Shown: positions 26,897 to 36,814, counted from the first letter of the stretch. The stretch is 57,922 nucleotides of DNA from Nostocaceae cyanobacterium (GCA_030065825.1 JASJCY010000023.1:1-57922), one strand, 5' to 3'. Notes: a model not told the origin generated them from the letters alone. Made by a program: numbers and translations.

Positions 26897-27922
26897 TTAT
26901 ATTATTTGTTGGTATAAGCGTAAACCTTTTTTTGCTTCAACGTCAAACTTTAAACCTACTTCTTCTTCTGAGGAGAGATTTACTTGATTTATTGGTTTAT
27001 CGTTAATCCGAATACTCTCTATTTTAGCTAATTGACAGTACGCTTCACCAACTAGAAAAAGACTTTCTCCAACAGACAAATTTGGTTTTGAGATTTTTGC
27101 TACTGCGGCTTTGGGATTTTTAAACCATTCTGTAATTGTACCAATTTCTTTTATCTGTCCGATAGATTTTTGCCGTTCAATAACCTGAAAAGTCATTAGT
27201 TCTGAAAGAGTTTCACATAAAGTCTCTATAAAATCACATAATTCAAGTAATAAGTTAGAATTTAGAATATTATCTACTACACCGTGTGCAGCATTATTGC
27301 GATAGCTTATTAATTCATTGAGTTCATCTTCAGCAGTATTTTCATTCCCTCGAACTTCTCTCAAAAAATATTTTATTAATCTATGTTTTTCAATCCAACT
27401 CCATGTATTTGAGACACCAGCATCTGCTAGTAATTTTTCTAAAATCTCTTTACGTAAATTTTGTTCATGAATGAGAAATGCATCTGCTAATAACTCATAT
27501 TTTTCCTCATCATGAACTCCGTGAAATATACCACTAACAACTTCTTGAATCAAAAGATGTTCGTACCTGCCTTTATTTAAGTCAAGTAGTAATTTACCTA
27601 CACCCATCTGGTGGGTAGTCCTGATTCTTTCTTCTAAATCAGAATAAGTTGGATATAGTTTTGGTAATATAGCCAACCAATCTCTGATTAAGTCTTCTAC
27701 AAAGCGTTCATAAATTGCATATAATCTTGTTACAGCAGCACAATGATCATAAATCCTCCACTCCCGCAATTTCGGAATATCTTCTTGAAGTACCGTGAAT
27801 AATTTTTTTTCATCTTCTGATTTTTGTTGTGCAGCTAAATTTCTCAAATTTTCATTAATTTTGATGACAGAACGGACAGTAGAAATATTTTCATGAACTT
27901 TCACCAGAATCTCTTGAAACAT
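26897..27922 (-). CDS. HEPN-domain nuclease, MAE_28990/MAE_18760-like
   Basis: The protein has about 341 residues. It carries the R-x4-H motif of HEPN RNases, Arg209 to His214 (SYRNNAAHG), preceded by a helical region that fits the MAE_28990/MAE_18760-like HEPN family. An N-terminal helical segment with YDHCAAVTRLYAIYERFVEDL also fits that family; a beta-rich C-terminal extension begins at about residue 260. HEPN proteins of this type are predicted toxins or effector RNases. The gene follows the DUF262 gene with a gap of only a few bases, so the two are almost certainly co-transcribed. A GTG at 27925 is an alternative start. The DUF262 partner may sense or control it; that part is inference. 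Confidence 0.85.
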   Translation of the reverse strand: MFQEILVKVHENISTVRSVIKINENLRNLAAQQKSEDEKKLFTVLQEDIPKLREWRIYDHCAAVTRLYAIYERFVEDLIRDWLAILPKLYPTYSDLEERIRTTHQMGVGKLLLDLNKGRYEHLLIQEVVSGIFHGVHDEEKYELLADAFLIHEQNLRKEILEKLLADAGVSNTWSWIEKHRLIKYFLREVRGNENTAEDELNELISYRNNAAHGVVDNILNSNLLLELCDFIETLCETLSELMTFQVIERQKSIGQIKEIGTITEWFKNPKAAVAKISKPNLSVGESLFLVGEAYCQLAKIESIRINDKPINQVNLSSEEEVGLKFDVEAKKGLRLYQQII

Positions 27923-27928
27923 CACACT

Positions 27929-29101
27929 TTATCCTGCGATAATTCTGGAGAGCATTTCATCAAATAATCTTATTCTTTCTTGGATATCGGCTTTAGTTTT
28001 TCCACTTCCTGTAAACAGCTTTGATTTATCTTCTATAAACAATTTTTTTGTTGATTCAATCAGACTTGCTTTTTGTGATAATAATATATCTTCGTCTTCC
28101 AAATGTCTGCTAAATCCCACCATAACAGCATCATAACAGGCTTTAAGAGCCTTGTTTTTCCAAGTATTATTTTTTGGGTCAAACGGCTTAAATAAATTAT
28201 CTTCATATATTTCATATGCTAAATTGATAGTTTGAGTAAAGATTCTTCTAAGAATTTCTACATCTTTATTAGAAAAATCAATACTTTTCATCATATAAAG
28301 GTCAAGAAATCCTTCCATACCTCCACGGAAGTCTTCTACGTGACGCAAGGCAAAAAAACGTAAAACCAATTCAGCATCTTCCATTTTTTTGTACAGGTTA
28401 TTTTTGGCTAATTCTTCAGGATTATCTATAGGTATATCCCAAGCTTGAGCAAATATTTTATTATTGGCTAGGTCAATTAATAGTTTATTTAATTCACTAG
28501 AATAAACGCAATTACGTACTTCTTGACGACTCAAAGCTACTCCACCAGTATTCAGTCGCTCGAAAGCTATTTGTTTTAAAAAAAATGCTTCTTCTGGATT
28601 TGAGGTTGATTCTGTTATCAAAACTATAGTTGATATTGAGCGACGGTCAATTCCTGCTCTAATTTTAATAGGTAGTTTATTGTAAGTAAAACCATTAAGT
28701 TCGGGCCATATTTCCAAGCTTGCAAGTTCTAATTTATTCTCATAAAAATCTCGAATTGCAGTAATTCTTTGTTGACCATCCATTACTTCATAAGAGTTAT
28801 AATCTTTTTCATATAAAATAATTGGTGGAACAGGAATATTTATTAAAAAAGATTCTATTAATCTTGATTGTTTTTTCTTGTCCCAACGTGCCCTTCTTTG
28901 ATAGAAAGGATTTACATCCATATATCCAGGATTTTTTAATGATTGAAAAAAACTGGGTAGTTTCTCACGATTCATCTCTGTGAGTATTCTTTGTTCTCCA
29001 CGTTCATACTTAGCATTAATTTGCTCCTCAGTGAGGTTATTGGTATGGTTCTTAAAAGGTAATTTTTCCCACATTTTTTTTTCACTAGGTGCCAGAATCA
29101 T
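27929..29101 (-). CDS. DUF262 domain protein (ParB/GmrS-like)
   Basis: The 390-residue protein carries DUF262 with NPFYQRRARW (about residues 64-73), VMDGQQR (106-112) and FERLNTGG (180-187). These are the hallmark blocks of the ParB/Srx-like nucleotide-hydrolysing fold also found in GmrS/BrxU-type restriction proteins. It lacks a C-terminal DUF1524 HNH domain, so it is not a complete type IV restriction enzyme; its effector is probably the HEPN protein encoded directly downstream. A strong GGGAGGAGG ribosome binding site sits upstream of the ATG, which makes the start reliable. The upstream neighbours are two broken higA genes on the same strand. Confidence 0.9.
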   Translation of the reverse strand: MILAPSEKKMWEKLPFKNHTNNLTEEQINAKYERGEQRILTEMNREKLPSFFQSLKNPGYMDVNPFYQRRARWDKKKQSRLIESFLINIPVPPIILYEKDYNSYEVMDGQQRITAIRDFYENKLELASLEIWPELNGFTYNKLPIKIRAGIDRRSISTIVLITESTSNPEEAFFLKQIAFERLNTGGVALSRQEVRNCVYSSELNKLLIDLANNKIFAQAWDIPIDNPEELAKNNLYKKMEDAELVLRFFALRHVEDFRGGMEGFLDLYMMKSIDFSNKDVEILRRIFTQTINLAYEIYEDNLFKPFDPKNNTWKNKALKACYDAVMVGFSRHLEDEDILLSQKASLIESTKKLFIEDKSKLFTGSGKTKADIQERIRLFDEMLSRIIAG

Positions 29102-29198
29102 AATATTACCTCCTCCCTAGAAGCATAATCGTTAAATCAGATGCAATATCCTAAATACAGGATAGCGCTTCTTGTATTGAAAATCTTGCTTAACAAAA

Positions 29199-29507
29199 TC
29201 AAGCTACATCATTCAAAGAAAGTTTCGATATCTGATTATAAACTTCCGCATTTTCTGCAAAAGTTTGACGTATATCGTACTGCGTTTGTAAATTCAACCA
29301 AAACTGAGCGCTGTTACCAAAATAGCGAGATAAACGCAAAGCTGTATCTGCTATAATACTGTTTTTTCTAGATAAAATTTCACCGATTCCTATTTGAGAT
29401 ACACCTATATTTTTACTCAAGCGACAAGGAGTAATATTGAAAGTTTCTAAAAACTCTAATTGTAAAATTTCTCCAGGGTAGATATTTCACAGAGGGTTGT
29501 TGTTCAT
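29199..29507 (-). pseudogene. HigA-like antitoxin, broken by a nonsense codon (copy 1)
   Basis: Reading from ATG 29507 gives MNNNPL, a TGA stop, then NIYPGEILQLEFLETFNITP running into an intact Xre-type helix-turn-helix and the HigA C-terminal block (QFWLNLQTQYDIR). The total length of 309 bases equals the reconstructed length of copy 2. HigA proteins repress their own promoter and neutralise the HigB RNase; no higB is visible here. Translation from an internal start could still give a 73-residue fragment that lacks the first helices. Confidence 0.8.
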
Positions 29508-29858
29508 AACAAAAACCTCTCTTTCCTTCTCTCTGTTCCACTCTACGAGAAGCCGCTGCACGTCTACTGCGTTCTCTGCGTCTTTGCTGTTAATAAAATT
29601 CCCCTTCTTTGCTTCCTAAAGAGAGGGGATAATATTTACCTATTTATTGATATTATCAAGGAATCATGACATAAAAATTTGCACAGCAAAGCTAGAGATA
29701 TTAACTATTTTAGCGCAAAACCACAGCTTGTAAACCTTGAAATATCGTGACTCATATGATAGGTATTCTCAATAATTTCAGAATTTTGAGAAGGAAGACA
29801 CTTTTTTGCAAAATTCACAAAAATTTAGAATTTGCTGGAGATAGGAAGCTTGATTTTA
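29508..29858. other. Spacer between two higA copies
   Basis: It contains a dispersed repeat related to the one inside chlH (CCACTCTACGAGAAGCCGCT at about 29538-29557) and AT-rich sequence. No toxin gene or remnant of one is recognisable. Confidence 0.5.
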
Positions 29859-30260
29859 TCAAGCTACATCATTTAAAGAAAGTTTCGATATTTGATTATA
29901 AACTTGCGCATTTTCTGCAAAAGCTTGACGTATATCGTATTGCGTTTGTAAATTCAACCAAAACTGAGCGCTGTTATCAAAATAGCAAGATAAATGCAAA
30001 GCTGTATCTGTTGTAATACTGCGTTTTCCAGATAAAATTTCACTAATTCGTATCTGAGAGACACCTATATCTTTACTCAAGGGATAAGAGGTGATATTTA
30101 GAGGTTGTTTATAAATAAAAGGTAAAGACCAAAAGAAACCCGGTTTCTAGACTCTCACCAGAATTTTATATTTATTTTATAAACATCCTCTTAGAGGTTC
30201 TAAAAATTCTAATTGTAAAATTTCTCCAGGATGAATATTTGGTATACAATTGTTATTCAT
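29859..30260 (-). pseudogene. HigA-like antitoxin, broken by a MITE (copy 2)
   Basis: ATG 30260 opens MNNNCIPNIHPGEILQLEFL, then the frame enters a 91-base element after EPL and resumes as NITSYPLSKDIGVSQIRISE with the rest of the HigA fold. Removing the element and one TA copy restores a 102-codon frame closely similar to copy 1. The pair is therefore a tandem duplication followed by independent inactivation. No cognate HigB toxin gene is seen. Confidence 0.85.
30101..30191. mobile_element. AGAGG/CCTCT MITE inside higA copy 2
   Basis: The 91-base element has inverted ends (AGAGGATGTTTATAAA and GAGGTTGTTTATAAA) and is flanked by TA on both sides. It belongs with the elements at 15731 and 36431 and has no coding capacity. 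Confidence 0.85.
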
Positions 30261-30394
30261 ATCTAGTAGTCTGTCAATTTTGAAATGATGGATAGATTTA
30301 TGTAAGTTTGATTTTGGGGTAATGCTTTTCGAGATTGGCTATCCCTCAAAATTATCTTGACAGACTACTAGTTGAGTTGTGTTCATACATATCA

Positions 30395-30461
30395 CCTCAC
30401 CCCTAACCCCTCTCCGAACTCGCGGAGAGGGGAAATAAAGCAAAGCTTTATTGGGGTGAGG
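30395..30461. repeat. CCTCACCCC-type palindromic repeat
   Basis: It has the family ends and an inner CCTCTCCGAACTCGCGGAGAGG palindrome (given in part). The block including its left flank GTTGTGTTCATACATATCA recurs almost unchanged at 51813-51897. Confidence 0.85.
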
Positions 30462-30502
30462 TTTTTGTGTGCAGTATCATCATCAAATCCACAGTAATAT
30501 TA

Positions 30503-30868
30503 TTACCTTAAATCTCTTATCATCTGGGCAATACTTTCTAAAACACCAGACAAATTCATATACACATCTTCATTTGTAAATCTGATAAATCTAATTCCTG
30601 CTGACTCAATAAACACTTGTCTTTCTGTGTCGTATTCAGCAGCACCATCTTCAAAATGACTGTCACCATCAATTTCTATAGCTAGCTTTAATTCAGGACT
30701 GTAGAAATCTATCACAAATTTATCTACGCTATATTGTCTGCGAAATTTACAGTTTTCTATTTGTCTATTTTTGATTTTTCCCCAAAGAATCTTTTCTGCT
30801 TTTGTGATATTTTGACGTAGCTGTCGCCGTTTTTCTTTCTCTGATGATTTGTTATAAAGTTTAGTCAT
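30503..30868 (-). CDS. DUF559 endonuclease-domain protein
   Basis: The 121-residue protein fits DUF559, a small PD-(D/E)XK family related to very-short-patch (Vsr) endonucleases. Diagnostic blocks are LRQNITKAEKILWGKIKN, KFRRQYSVDKFVIDFYSP and LKLAIEIDGDSHFE, with the catalytic acidic residues in IDFYSPELKLAIEIDG. Members are found next to restriction systems and alone. I chose the ATG at 30868; a TTG eight codons upstream is possible. It lies in the same accessory stretch as the DUF262/HEPN pair and is flanked on both sides by CCTCACCCC repeats. Confidence 0.85.
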   Translation of the reverse strand: MTKLYNKSSEKEKRRQLRQNITKAEKILWGKIKNRQIENCKFRRQYSVDKFVIDFYSPELKLAIEIDGDSHFEDGAAEYDTERQVFIESAGIRFIRFTNEDVYMNLSGVLESIAQMIRDLR

Positions 30869-30946
30869 CTTAAAAGCTGATATTAATCCCAAGCATATTT
30901 ATATCAGCCTAATGCTATAGATTTTATTTTCACATCCGTTGAATTA

Positions 30947-31004
30947 CCTCACCCCGGCTAAAGCCACCCCTCTCCGAACTCGCGGAGAGGGGAAGGGGGT
31001 GAGG
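30947..31004. repeat. CCTCACCCC-type palindromic repeat
   Basis: Family ends CCTCACCCC and GGGGTGAGG enclose CCTCTCCGAACTCGCGGAGAGG (given in part). It is one of two copies placed between the DUF559 gene and metH. Confidence 0.85.
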
Positions 31005-31055
31005 TTACGCGCTGTAACACTAACCATAGGGAAAGGGGGTCATGTTTCTCAATCA

Positions 31056-31142
31056 CCTCACCCCGTCCTATCGGACACCCCTCTCCTACCCTGCGGGAAG
31101 CCGCTAAGGCGTCTATGGTAAGGAGAGGGGAAGGGGGTGAGG
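31056..31142. repeat. CCTCACCCC-type repeat abutting the metH stop codon
   Basis: This longer copy carries an extra insert (CCTGCGGGAAGCCGCTAAGG) inside the palindrome. It ends at the base next to the metH stop codon, so the metH 3' end has no spacer from the repeat. Confidence 0.8.
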
Positions 31143-34100
31143 TTAAGCGCTAAAGTACTTCGCTACCGGGTGATAACAAATAATCGCTGTCGTAGACTGT
31201 TCTGGATACAGCTGCTCACTTTCATCCATATACATCTTAATCCGCTCAACCTCCAACAACTCCAACTGCTTGTACTGATCCTGAATATTCGGACAAGCAG
31301 GATAGCCAAAACTATACCGCGAACCTTGATACCTCTGCGCTAACACATCCCGAATATTATCCGGTTCCTGTGCTGCAAAGCCCAATTCACGGCGAATACG
31401 CGCATGTGTCCACTCAGCTAACGCCTCAGCCACCTGCACTGCCAAACCGTGGAAATACAGATAATCAGTGTATTGATTATCAGCAAACAACTTCTGGGCA
31501 AATTCCGTCGCAACTTCACCCACTGTCACCGCTTGCATGGGGAACACATCCATCACCCCGGAATCCTTCGGTGCAAAGAAATCTGCAATACACAACCTGC
31601 GCATGGACTTCTGTCTAGGAAACTCAAAACTCGTTCTTACCTTCGTGTCCTTCGTGTCTTTGTGGTTATATATATACAAAGTATTCCCCTCAGCTTGACA
31701 AGGGAAATATCCATAAATCACCTGGGGATGCAACAAATTCTCTTCAACCACCCGTTGCTTCCAAGTTTCCAGAATTGGGTAAACCTTCTCCTGCAAAAAT
31801 TCCTGATATTCTTCCTTAGATTGTTCCTTCGGCTTTCTAAATTGCCATTGTCCTGCAATCAAAGCCTGCAAATCTAAATACCAGAATAGTTCATCAAAAG
31901 GAATATCCTCCGGTTGTAACAACTTGGTTCCCCAGAAAGGAGGATTGGGACGTTCAATATTCGCATCCACTGCTTCGGAACGTCTGGTATCTATTACCAA
32001 GGGTTCCTCAGCTTTTTTCTTCTTAGTCTTCTCTCCACTTCCTTCCTTATCAGCATTTCTTCCCACTTCATTTTCAGAAGCATATTCCCCTAAAAATCCT
32101 TGGATATCATTCCACTGCTGAGAAGATTTTGCTGGCATTAATTTGTCCATAAAATGCAAATCAGAAAATGCATCTTTACCATAAATTACCCTACCTTGAT
32201 AGGTATTTTGACAATCTTCATGGACAAATTTCGGCGTTAAAGCTGCACCACCTAAAATTACCGGAACTGTAATTCCTTTTTCGTTAAATACCTGCAAATT
32301 CTCCTTCATAAATGCCGTGGATTTCACCAACAAACCACTCATGGCGATACAATCAGGCTTATGCTTGTGATAAGCTTCAATGATATTTTCCACTGGCTGC
32401 TTAATACCCAAATTAATCACCCGGTAACCATTATTCGAGAGAATAATATCCACTAAATTTTTACCAATATCGTGAACATCACCCTTCACCGTAGCGATTA
32501 CAAAAGTTCCCTTAGCATTATCTTCCCCAGATTCCGACTTTTCCATGTGGGGTTCCAAAAAAGCCACCGCAGCTTTCATTGTTTCTGCTGATTGTAATAC
32601 AAAGGGTAGCTGCATTTGTCCAGAACCGAACAATTCACCTACAACTTTCATTCCATCCAACAGATAGATATTCACAATATCCAACGGTGGATATTTCTGC
32701 ATCGCTTCCTTTAATGCATCTTCTAAACCAATGCGTTCACCGTCAATAATATGGCGTTTTAAACGTTCTTCAATGGGGAGATTTTCGTCCACCCCTTTGT
32801 CACGTTTTGCGCTTACCCCTTCAAACATGGTGGTTAATTCACCCAAGGGGTCAAAAACGCAAACATCACCTTCAAATTTCCGTTCGTCGTAAATCAACTG
32901 ACGACAAATTTCTTGATGTTTCTCCTCAATCTTCGACAGCGGTAAAATCTTATTAGCGCTAACGATTGCTGCATCCATTCCCGCAGCCATACATTCGTGC
33001 AGGAACATGGAATTAAGCACAATTCGCGCTGCGGGGTTTAAACCGAAGGAAACGTTAGAAACACCCAAAACCACATGACATCCCGGTAATTCCTGACGAA
33101 TCCGTCGAATAGCTTCCACCGTGGCTTTACCATTTTCCCTATCTTCCTCAATACCCGTAGAAATCGGTAGCGCTAAGGGGTCAAAAAAGATTTCATAGGC
33201 AGGTATACCATATTCTACCGCTTGCCGATAGGCACGTTGAGCAATTTCAAATTTCTTATCAGCAGTCCGCGCCATCCCATCTTCATCAATTGTACCAATT
33301 ACTACCCCCGCACCGTATTTATTTGCCAATTCCAAAACTTTCAAAAATCGAGGTTCCCCATCTTCATAGTTGGTAGAATTCAGTAAACACTTACCTCCCG
33401 CAACCTTTAAACCCGCTTCCATTTTCTCCCATTCCGTGGAGTCGAGCATCAAAGGCAGAGTAACATTATTTACCAATCGGGAAACCAACTCGTGCATATC
33501 ACGCACGCCATCCCGTCCCACATAATCCACGTTAACATCTAGAACATGGGCACCTTCTTTTACTTGCGATCGCGCAATGGATACTAATCCATCCCAATCT
33601 TCCTCATTTAGCAGAGTTCGGCATTTCTTGGAACCACTGGCGTTTAATCTTTCACCGATAATCAAGAAAGAATTATCTTGGTCATAAAGTTGAGTCGTAT
33701 AAATTGACGCTGCTGCTGGTTCATATTCAGGTTCTCTGACTTTAGGCTTTAAATCCTTGGCAATTTCCGCCAATGCTTGAATATGTTCTGGACGTGTCCC
33801 ACAGCAACCCCCAATCACTTGGACACCCAAATCTTCGATAAAGTGCATTAAAGCCATCCGTAATTCTATCGGTGTCAATTTGTAATGTGCTTGACCACCG
33901 ACGTTCTCCGGTAAACCTGCATTAGGAATACAGGAAACTACAAAAGGCGAATGTTCTGAAAGGTACTTGATATGCGGTTTCATCAAGTCTGGACCCGTGG
34001 CACAATTGAGACCCAAAATATCAATGGGATAACGTTCCAAAATTGTCACCACGGCGTTAATTTCCGTACCCACCAACATTGTCCCCATGGTTTCCATTGT

Positions 34101-34685
34101 TACAGAAACCATCAAGGGACGACGTTCTCCCTTTTTAGCAAAAACTTCCTCAATGGCATTCAGCGCAGCTTTAATTTGCAGCACATCCTGACAAGTTTCC
34201 ACCAGGAATAAATCCACACCACCATCCCACAGCGCTTCTGCTTGCTCCACATAGGCGGTTTTTAGGGTATCAAAATCAATATGCCCTAAAGTGGGTAATT
34301 TTGTACCTGGTCCCATAGAACCAGCCACATAACGGGGTTTTTCTGGGGTGGAAAATTTTGCAACCACTTTTTTCGCTAATTGTGCAGCGGTCTTATTTAA
34401 ATAATAAGCCTGGTCAGCCAGGTCATATTCCCCCAGGACAATAGAAGTACCCCCAAAGGTATCGGTTTCAATCACATCCGCACCAGCAGCCAGAAAAGCT
34501 TGGTGTACCTTCGCCACCGCTTCTGGTTTAGTATGGACTAAATACTCATTACAACCCTCGTATTGCGCACCACCAAAATCTTCAGCCGTGAGATTTTGGA
34601 CTTGTAAGTTAGTTCCCATCGCACCGTCAAAGACGAGAACCGGACGTTCGGGACTATTTAGGCGTTCTAGGAAGGATTGAGTCAT
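31143..34685 (-). CDS. metH: Cobalamin-dependent methionine synthase
   Basis: The 1180-residue protein has the full MetH module order. The homocysteine domain (about residues 1-330) has zinc cysteines Cys294 and Cys295 (GGCCGT) plus the Cys in GLNCATGP. The pterin-binding domain follows (about 345-620), then the cobalamin cap and B12 domain with the lower axial ligand His738 (GDVHDIGKN), and the AdoMet activation domain at the C-terminus ([10 protein letters not shown]). It transfers methyl from methyltetrahydrofolate to homocysteine. I chose ATG 34685, with GGAAA upstream, over an ATG 15 codons earlier. Residues about 1007-1015 (NHKDTKDTK) are encoded by an intergenic-type repeat, and residues about 875-895 form a lysine/glutamate-rich linker. 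No B12 riboswitch was found upstream. Confidence 0.95.
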   Translation of the reverse strand: MTQSFLERLNSPERPVLVFDGAMGTNLQVQNLTAEDFGGAQYEGCNEYLVHTKPEAVAKVHQAFLAAGADVIETDTFGGTSIVLGEYDLADQAYYLNKTAAQLAKKVVAKFSTPEKPRYVAGSMGPGTKLPTLGHIDFDTLKTAYVEQAEALWDGGVDLFLVETCQDVLQIKAALNAIEEVFAKKGERRPLMVSVTMETMGTMLVGTEINAVVTILERYPIDILGLNCATGPDLMKPHIKYLSEHSPFVVSCIPNAGLPENVGGQAHYKLTPIELRMALMHFIEDLGVQVIGGCCGTRPEHIQALAEIAKDLKPKVREPEYEPAAASIYTTQLYDQDNSFLIIGERLNASGSKKCRTLLNEEDWDGLVSIARSQVKEGAHVLDVNVDYVGRDGVRDMHELVSRLVNNVTLPLMLDSTEWEKMEAGLKVAGGKCLLNSTNYEDGEPRFLKVLELANKYGAGVVIGTIDEDGMARTADKKFEIAQRAYRQAVEYGIPAYEIFFDPLALPISTGIEEDRENGKATVEAIRRIRQELPGCHVVLGVSNVSFGLNPAARIVLNSMFLHECMAAGMDAAIVSANKILPLSKIEEKHQEICRQLIYDERKFEGDVCVFDPLGELTTMFEGVSAKRDKGVDENLPIEERLKRHIIDGERIGLEDALKEAMQKYPPLDIVNIYLLDGMKVVGELFGSGQMQLPFVLQSAETMKAAVAFLEPHMEKSESGEDNAKGTFVIATVKGDVHDIGKNLVDIILSNNGYRVINLGIKQPVENIIEAYHKHKPDCIAMSGLLVKSTAFMKENLQVFNEKGITVPVILGGAALTPKFVHEDCQNTYQGRVIYGKDAFSDLHFMDKLMPAKSSQQWNDIQGFLGEYASENEVGRNADKEGSGEKTKKKKAEEPLVIDTRRSEAVDANIERPNPPFWGTKLLQPEDIPFDELFWYLDLQALIAGQWQFRKPKEQSKEEYQEFLQEKVYPILETWKQRVVEENLLHPQVIYGYFPCQAEGNTLYIYNHKDTKDTKVRTSFEFPRQKSMRRLCIADFFAPKDSGVMDVFPMQAVTVGEVATEFAQKLFADNQYTDYLYFHGLAVQVAEALAEWTHARIRRELGFAAQEPDNIRDVLAQRYQGSRYSFGYPACPNIQDQYKQLELLEVERIKMYMDESEQLYPEQSTTAIICYHPVAKYFSA
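31641..31667. repeat. CTTCGTGTC-type repeat in frame inside metH
   Basis: This 27-base segment (CTTCGTGTCCTTCGTGTCTT and the following TGTGGTT) is the same kind of sequence found downstream of sufB at 47085-47145. It is exactly nine codons long and encodes NHKDTKDTK in the AdoMet domain. Confidence 0.7.
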
Positions 34686-35454
34686 AATGTTTCCGGGAAA
34701 ATCTTTAATAGTGAATTTACTATTGTGCAAACTTTCTTGATTTGACGAATGTTTTCATTAAAACATGTTATTGTTTAAGATCGTGTAAACAATGCCTAAA
34801 ATATTACTTTTTTACCGAAAAACTATTGCTATTGCACAATAGTTTAACCAGCAAAAATTCGGATCAAGTAGGAATCCGGGGGTTGGTGAATCACAATTTT
34901 AGTCCGTACTTTCCCGGAATAAGACAACAGTAGTTTTGCGGGAGAATTATCCACAGTGCAAACTGTCTCTCCTGTAGGACTTATAGCTTTTCTCAGTCTG
35001 GTGAAGTACAGATGAAATTACTAAAATTATTGTGGGGTAGGCATCCTTGCCTGCCCTTTTGTACTTCAGCAGATTAGGAAGCGCTATATACTCCCAACGG
35101 CTAAAAACTTAACTTTTCCTAGCGACTGTCTTGATTGTCAAGTGCGATCGCTACAATCTGTTGCAAATTAAATTTGCATCTTTGTGCGGGCAGGGATAGC
35201 CACCCTACAAAAAATACAATAATTTAGAGTATATAGATTAGATTAGATATGGTTTAACTTATACCAGTTGCGTCAGTCCTATCCTAGATATTTTAAAGGC
35301 AAGGTGAGGCTAAGTCTTAGCTTGGTTCTGTTGGAGGAGTACAAAAATCAAATAGTACTCCTATATAATTAGTAAAGATAATATATTAGAATTATTTCTC
35401 TTTTGTGAAATAGATTCGTTAATTTGCAGTCGTTTTCCAATAGTACAAAGTGAT
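34686..35454. other. Intergenic between metH and an amidase gene
   Basis: It separates divergent genes. It contains the MITE at 34982-35088 and a GGGCAGGGATAGCCACCCTA repeat end at about 35189. No gene, cobalamin riboswitch or SAM riboswitch was recognised. Confidence 0.55.
34982..35088. mobile_element. TATAG/AGTAC MITE, near-identical to the one in the parA-like gene
   Basis: The 107-base element has imperfect 28-base inverted ends. By eye it differs from the copy at 54069-54175 at only two positions. The interior has the palindromic core GGGTAGGCATCCTTGCCTGCCC (given in part). Confidence 0.9.
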
Positions 35455-36396
35455 ATGATGTTTAATACATGGAGAAATAGATTAATACTAATTTATATTA
35501 TGTTTGTCACTTGTATTCTCGTTCTATTTGTTGGTAGAGCGAGAGTAGAAGAAAATTCGACAATGGCATCAAATATAGTTTCACAACCTGCTGCATGGAG
35601 TCCTGGAAGGATGCAAATACAATCAGATAAAATCCAAGCAGCAGAACCTCAACCTTTATCAACTCCTTTATCAATTCCTTTATCAACTCCTGCCATAGAA
35701 CCTACTTCTATCCCCCAGGTAAAAACGCAAATTAAATCACAGTCCAAACAAACAAGTAAAGCTGAGAAATTGCTTGGCTATTCTTTCAAAACTACTGGGG
35801 CTTTTAAACGATATACTCCCAAATATGCAGTGGTTTTAGCAAATAGTAGTAACTATGGAGAACGCTACAGCAAAGACATTAATGGTGTACCTGTTAACAA
35901 CCCACCAATCATAGTTCTTCATGAAACAGCATCCACTGCATCTAGCGCTATTAATACTTTTAGAAACTACAATAATTCAGACAAAAAGCAAGTAAGTTAT
36001 CATGCCTTGATAACCCTCGACGGGATGATTATTTATATAGTTCCCCCAGATAAACGAGCCTTTGGTGCAGGTAATTCTGTATTTGAAAGTCCTTATGGTG
36101 TAGAAACTGTTAGGACTAATCCCAGTTTACCACCATCTGTGAATAATTTTGCCTATCACGTCTCTTTAGAAACACCTGCAGATGGGATTGGGGATTACCA
36201 CCAACGAAGGCATAGCGGTTATACAAATGTTCAATATAAGTCTCTTGCGTGGTTAATTGCTCAAAGTCAAGTTCCAGATGGTCGTATTACCACTCACCGG
36301 GCAGTGGATCGTTCTGGTAATAGAATTGATCCCAGAAGTTTCAATTTTAATAAGTTTTTTAAGTTACTCCATTCCTATCGTCAGCCAATTAGGTAA
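35455..36396 (+). CDS. N-acetylmuramoyl-L-alanine amidase, Amidase_2 family
   Basis: The 313-residue protein has an N-terminal membrane anchor or signal (about residues 9-27, LILIYIMFVTCILVLFVG), a Pro/Ser/Thr-rich linker with PLST repeats (about 65-90), and a C-terminal Amidase_2 (T5 lysozyme/PGRP-like) domain. Zinc ligands are likely the His in IIVLHETAS, the His in SYHALI or the later HRAVD, and the acidic residue in RIDP. It would cleave peptidoglycan amide bonds in the periplasm. It differs in fold from the Amidase_3 protein at 6188. The ATG ATG start has no strong ribosome binding site. Confidence 0.85.
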   Translation: MMFNTWRNRLILIYIMFVTCILVLFVGRARVEENSTMASNIVSQPAAWSPGRMQIQSDKIQAAEPQPLSTPLSIPLSTPAIEPTSIPQVKTQIKSQSKQTSKAEKLLGYSFKTTGAFKRYTPKYAVVLANSSNYGERYSKDINGVPVNNPPIIVLHETASTASSAINTFRNYNNSDKKQVSYHALITLDGMIIYIVPPDKRAFGAGNSVFESPYGVETVRTNPSLPPSVNNFAYHVSLETPADGIGDYHQRRHSGYTNVQYKSLAWLIAQSQVPDGRITTHRAVDRSGNRIDPRSFNFNKFFKLLHSYRQPIR

Positions 36397-36430
36397 AAAT
36401 GTCAAACCTTGACTGAGGGTTAATTTCTTA

Positions 36431-36574
36431 GAGACGATTTATAAAGTAAATATTAAGTCTATGGGTGTAGGTCGAAACCGGGTTTCTATGGGTGGAGTAT
36501 CAAATCCCCATCGTATTTAGTCTCAAAGAAACGCGGTTTCTTAGGTCTTAAGGTTTACTTTATAAATAACCTCT
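36431..36574. mobile_element. AGAG/CTCT MITE, uninterrupted long copy
   Basis: Ends GAGACGATTTATAAAGTAAA and TTTACTTTATAAATAACCTC are inverted repeats. Internal AAACCGGGTTTCT and GAAACGCGGTTTCT segments can pair. It is the intact relative of the split copy at 15731-16118. Confidence 0.75.
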
Positions 36575-36644
36575 TAATGGTAGAGAATTAATGGTAAAAA
36601 GCAAGTAGATTTATTTTGGGAATCAATTCCATTTTCCAAAGGAA

Positions 36645-36744
36645 ATATCAAATCAAAAAATGTTTGCGATAGATCCAATTGTAGGGGTGCGGAAACCGTG
36701 TCCCTACCAACCAATTATGTATGTGTCGCATTCTTTTTTCAAAT
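36645..36744. mobile_element. TAATACCAA-family MITE, copy 2
   Basis: This copy is in the reverse orientation to the one at 20046, with AAATCAAAAAATGTTTGC at the left and GTGTCGCATTCTTTTTTC at the right and a GTAGGGGTGCGGAAACCG core. Confidence 0.65.
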
Positions 36745-36814
36745 AGGGAATAGGGAATAGGGAACAGGGAACAAAAACCATTAATTACCAATTACCAATT
36801 ACCAATTACCAATT

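Larger units (their letters stand above)
36397..36814. other. Intergenic with two MITEs and heptads
   Basis: It contains an AGAG-ended MITE (36431-36574), a TAATACCAA-family copy (36645-36744), ATAGGGA heptads at about 36745-36770 and TTACCAA heptads at about 36783-36812 that run up to the end of the broken PAS gene. No gene is supported. Confidence 0.7.

Noticed and set aside
34686-34800. Possible cobalamin riboswitch before metH
   Set aside because: The leader is short and AT-rich and lacks a recognisable B12 box; no structured element was seen.
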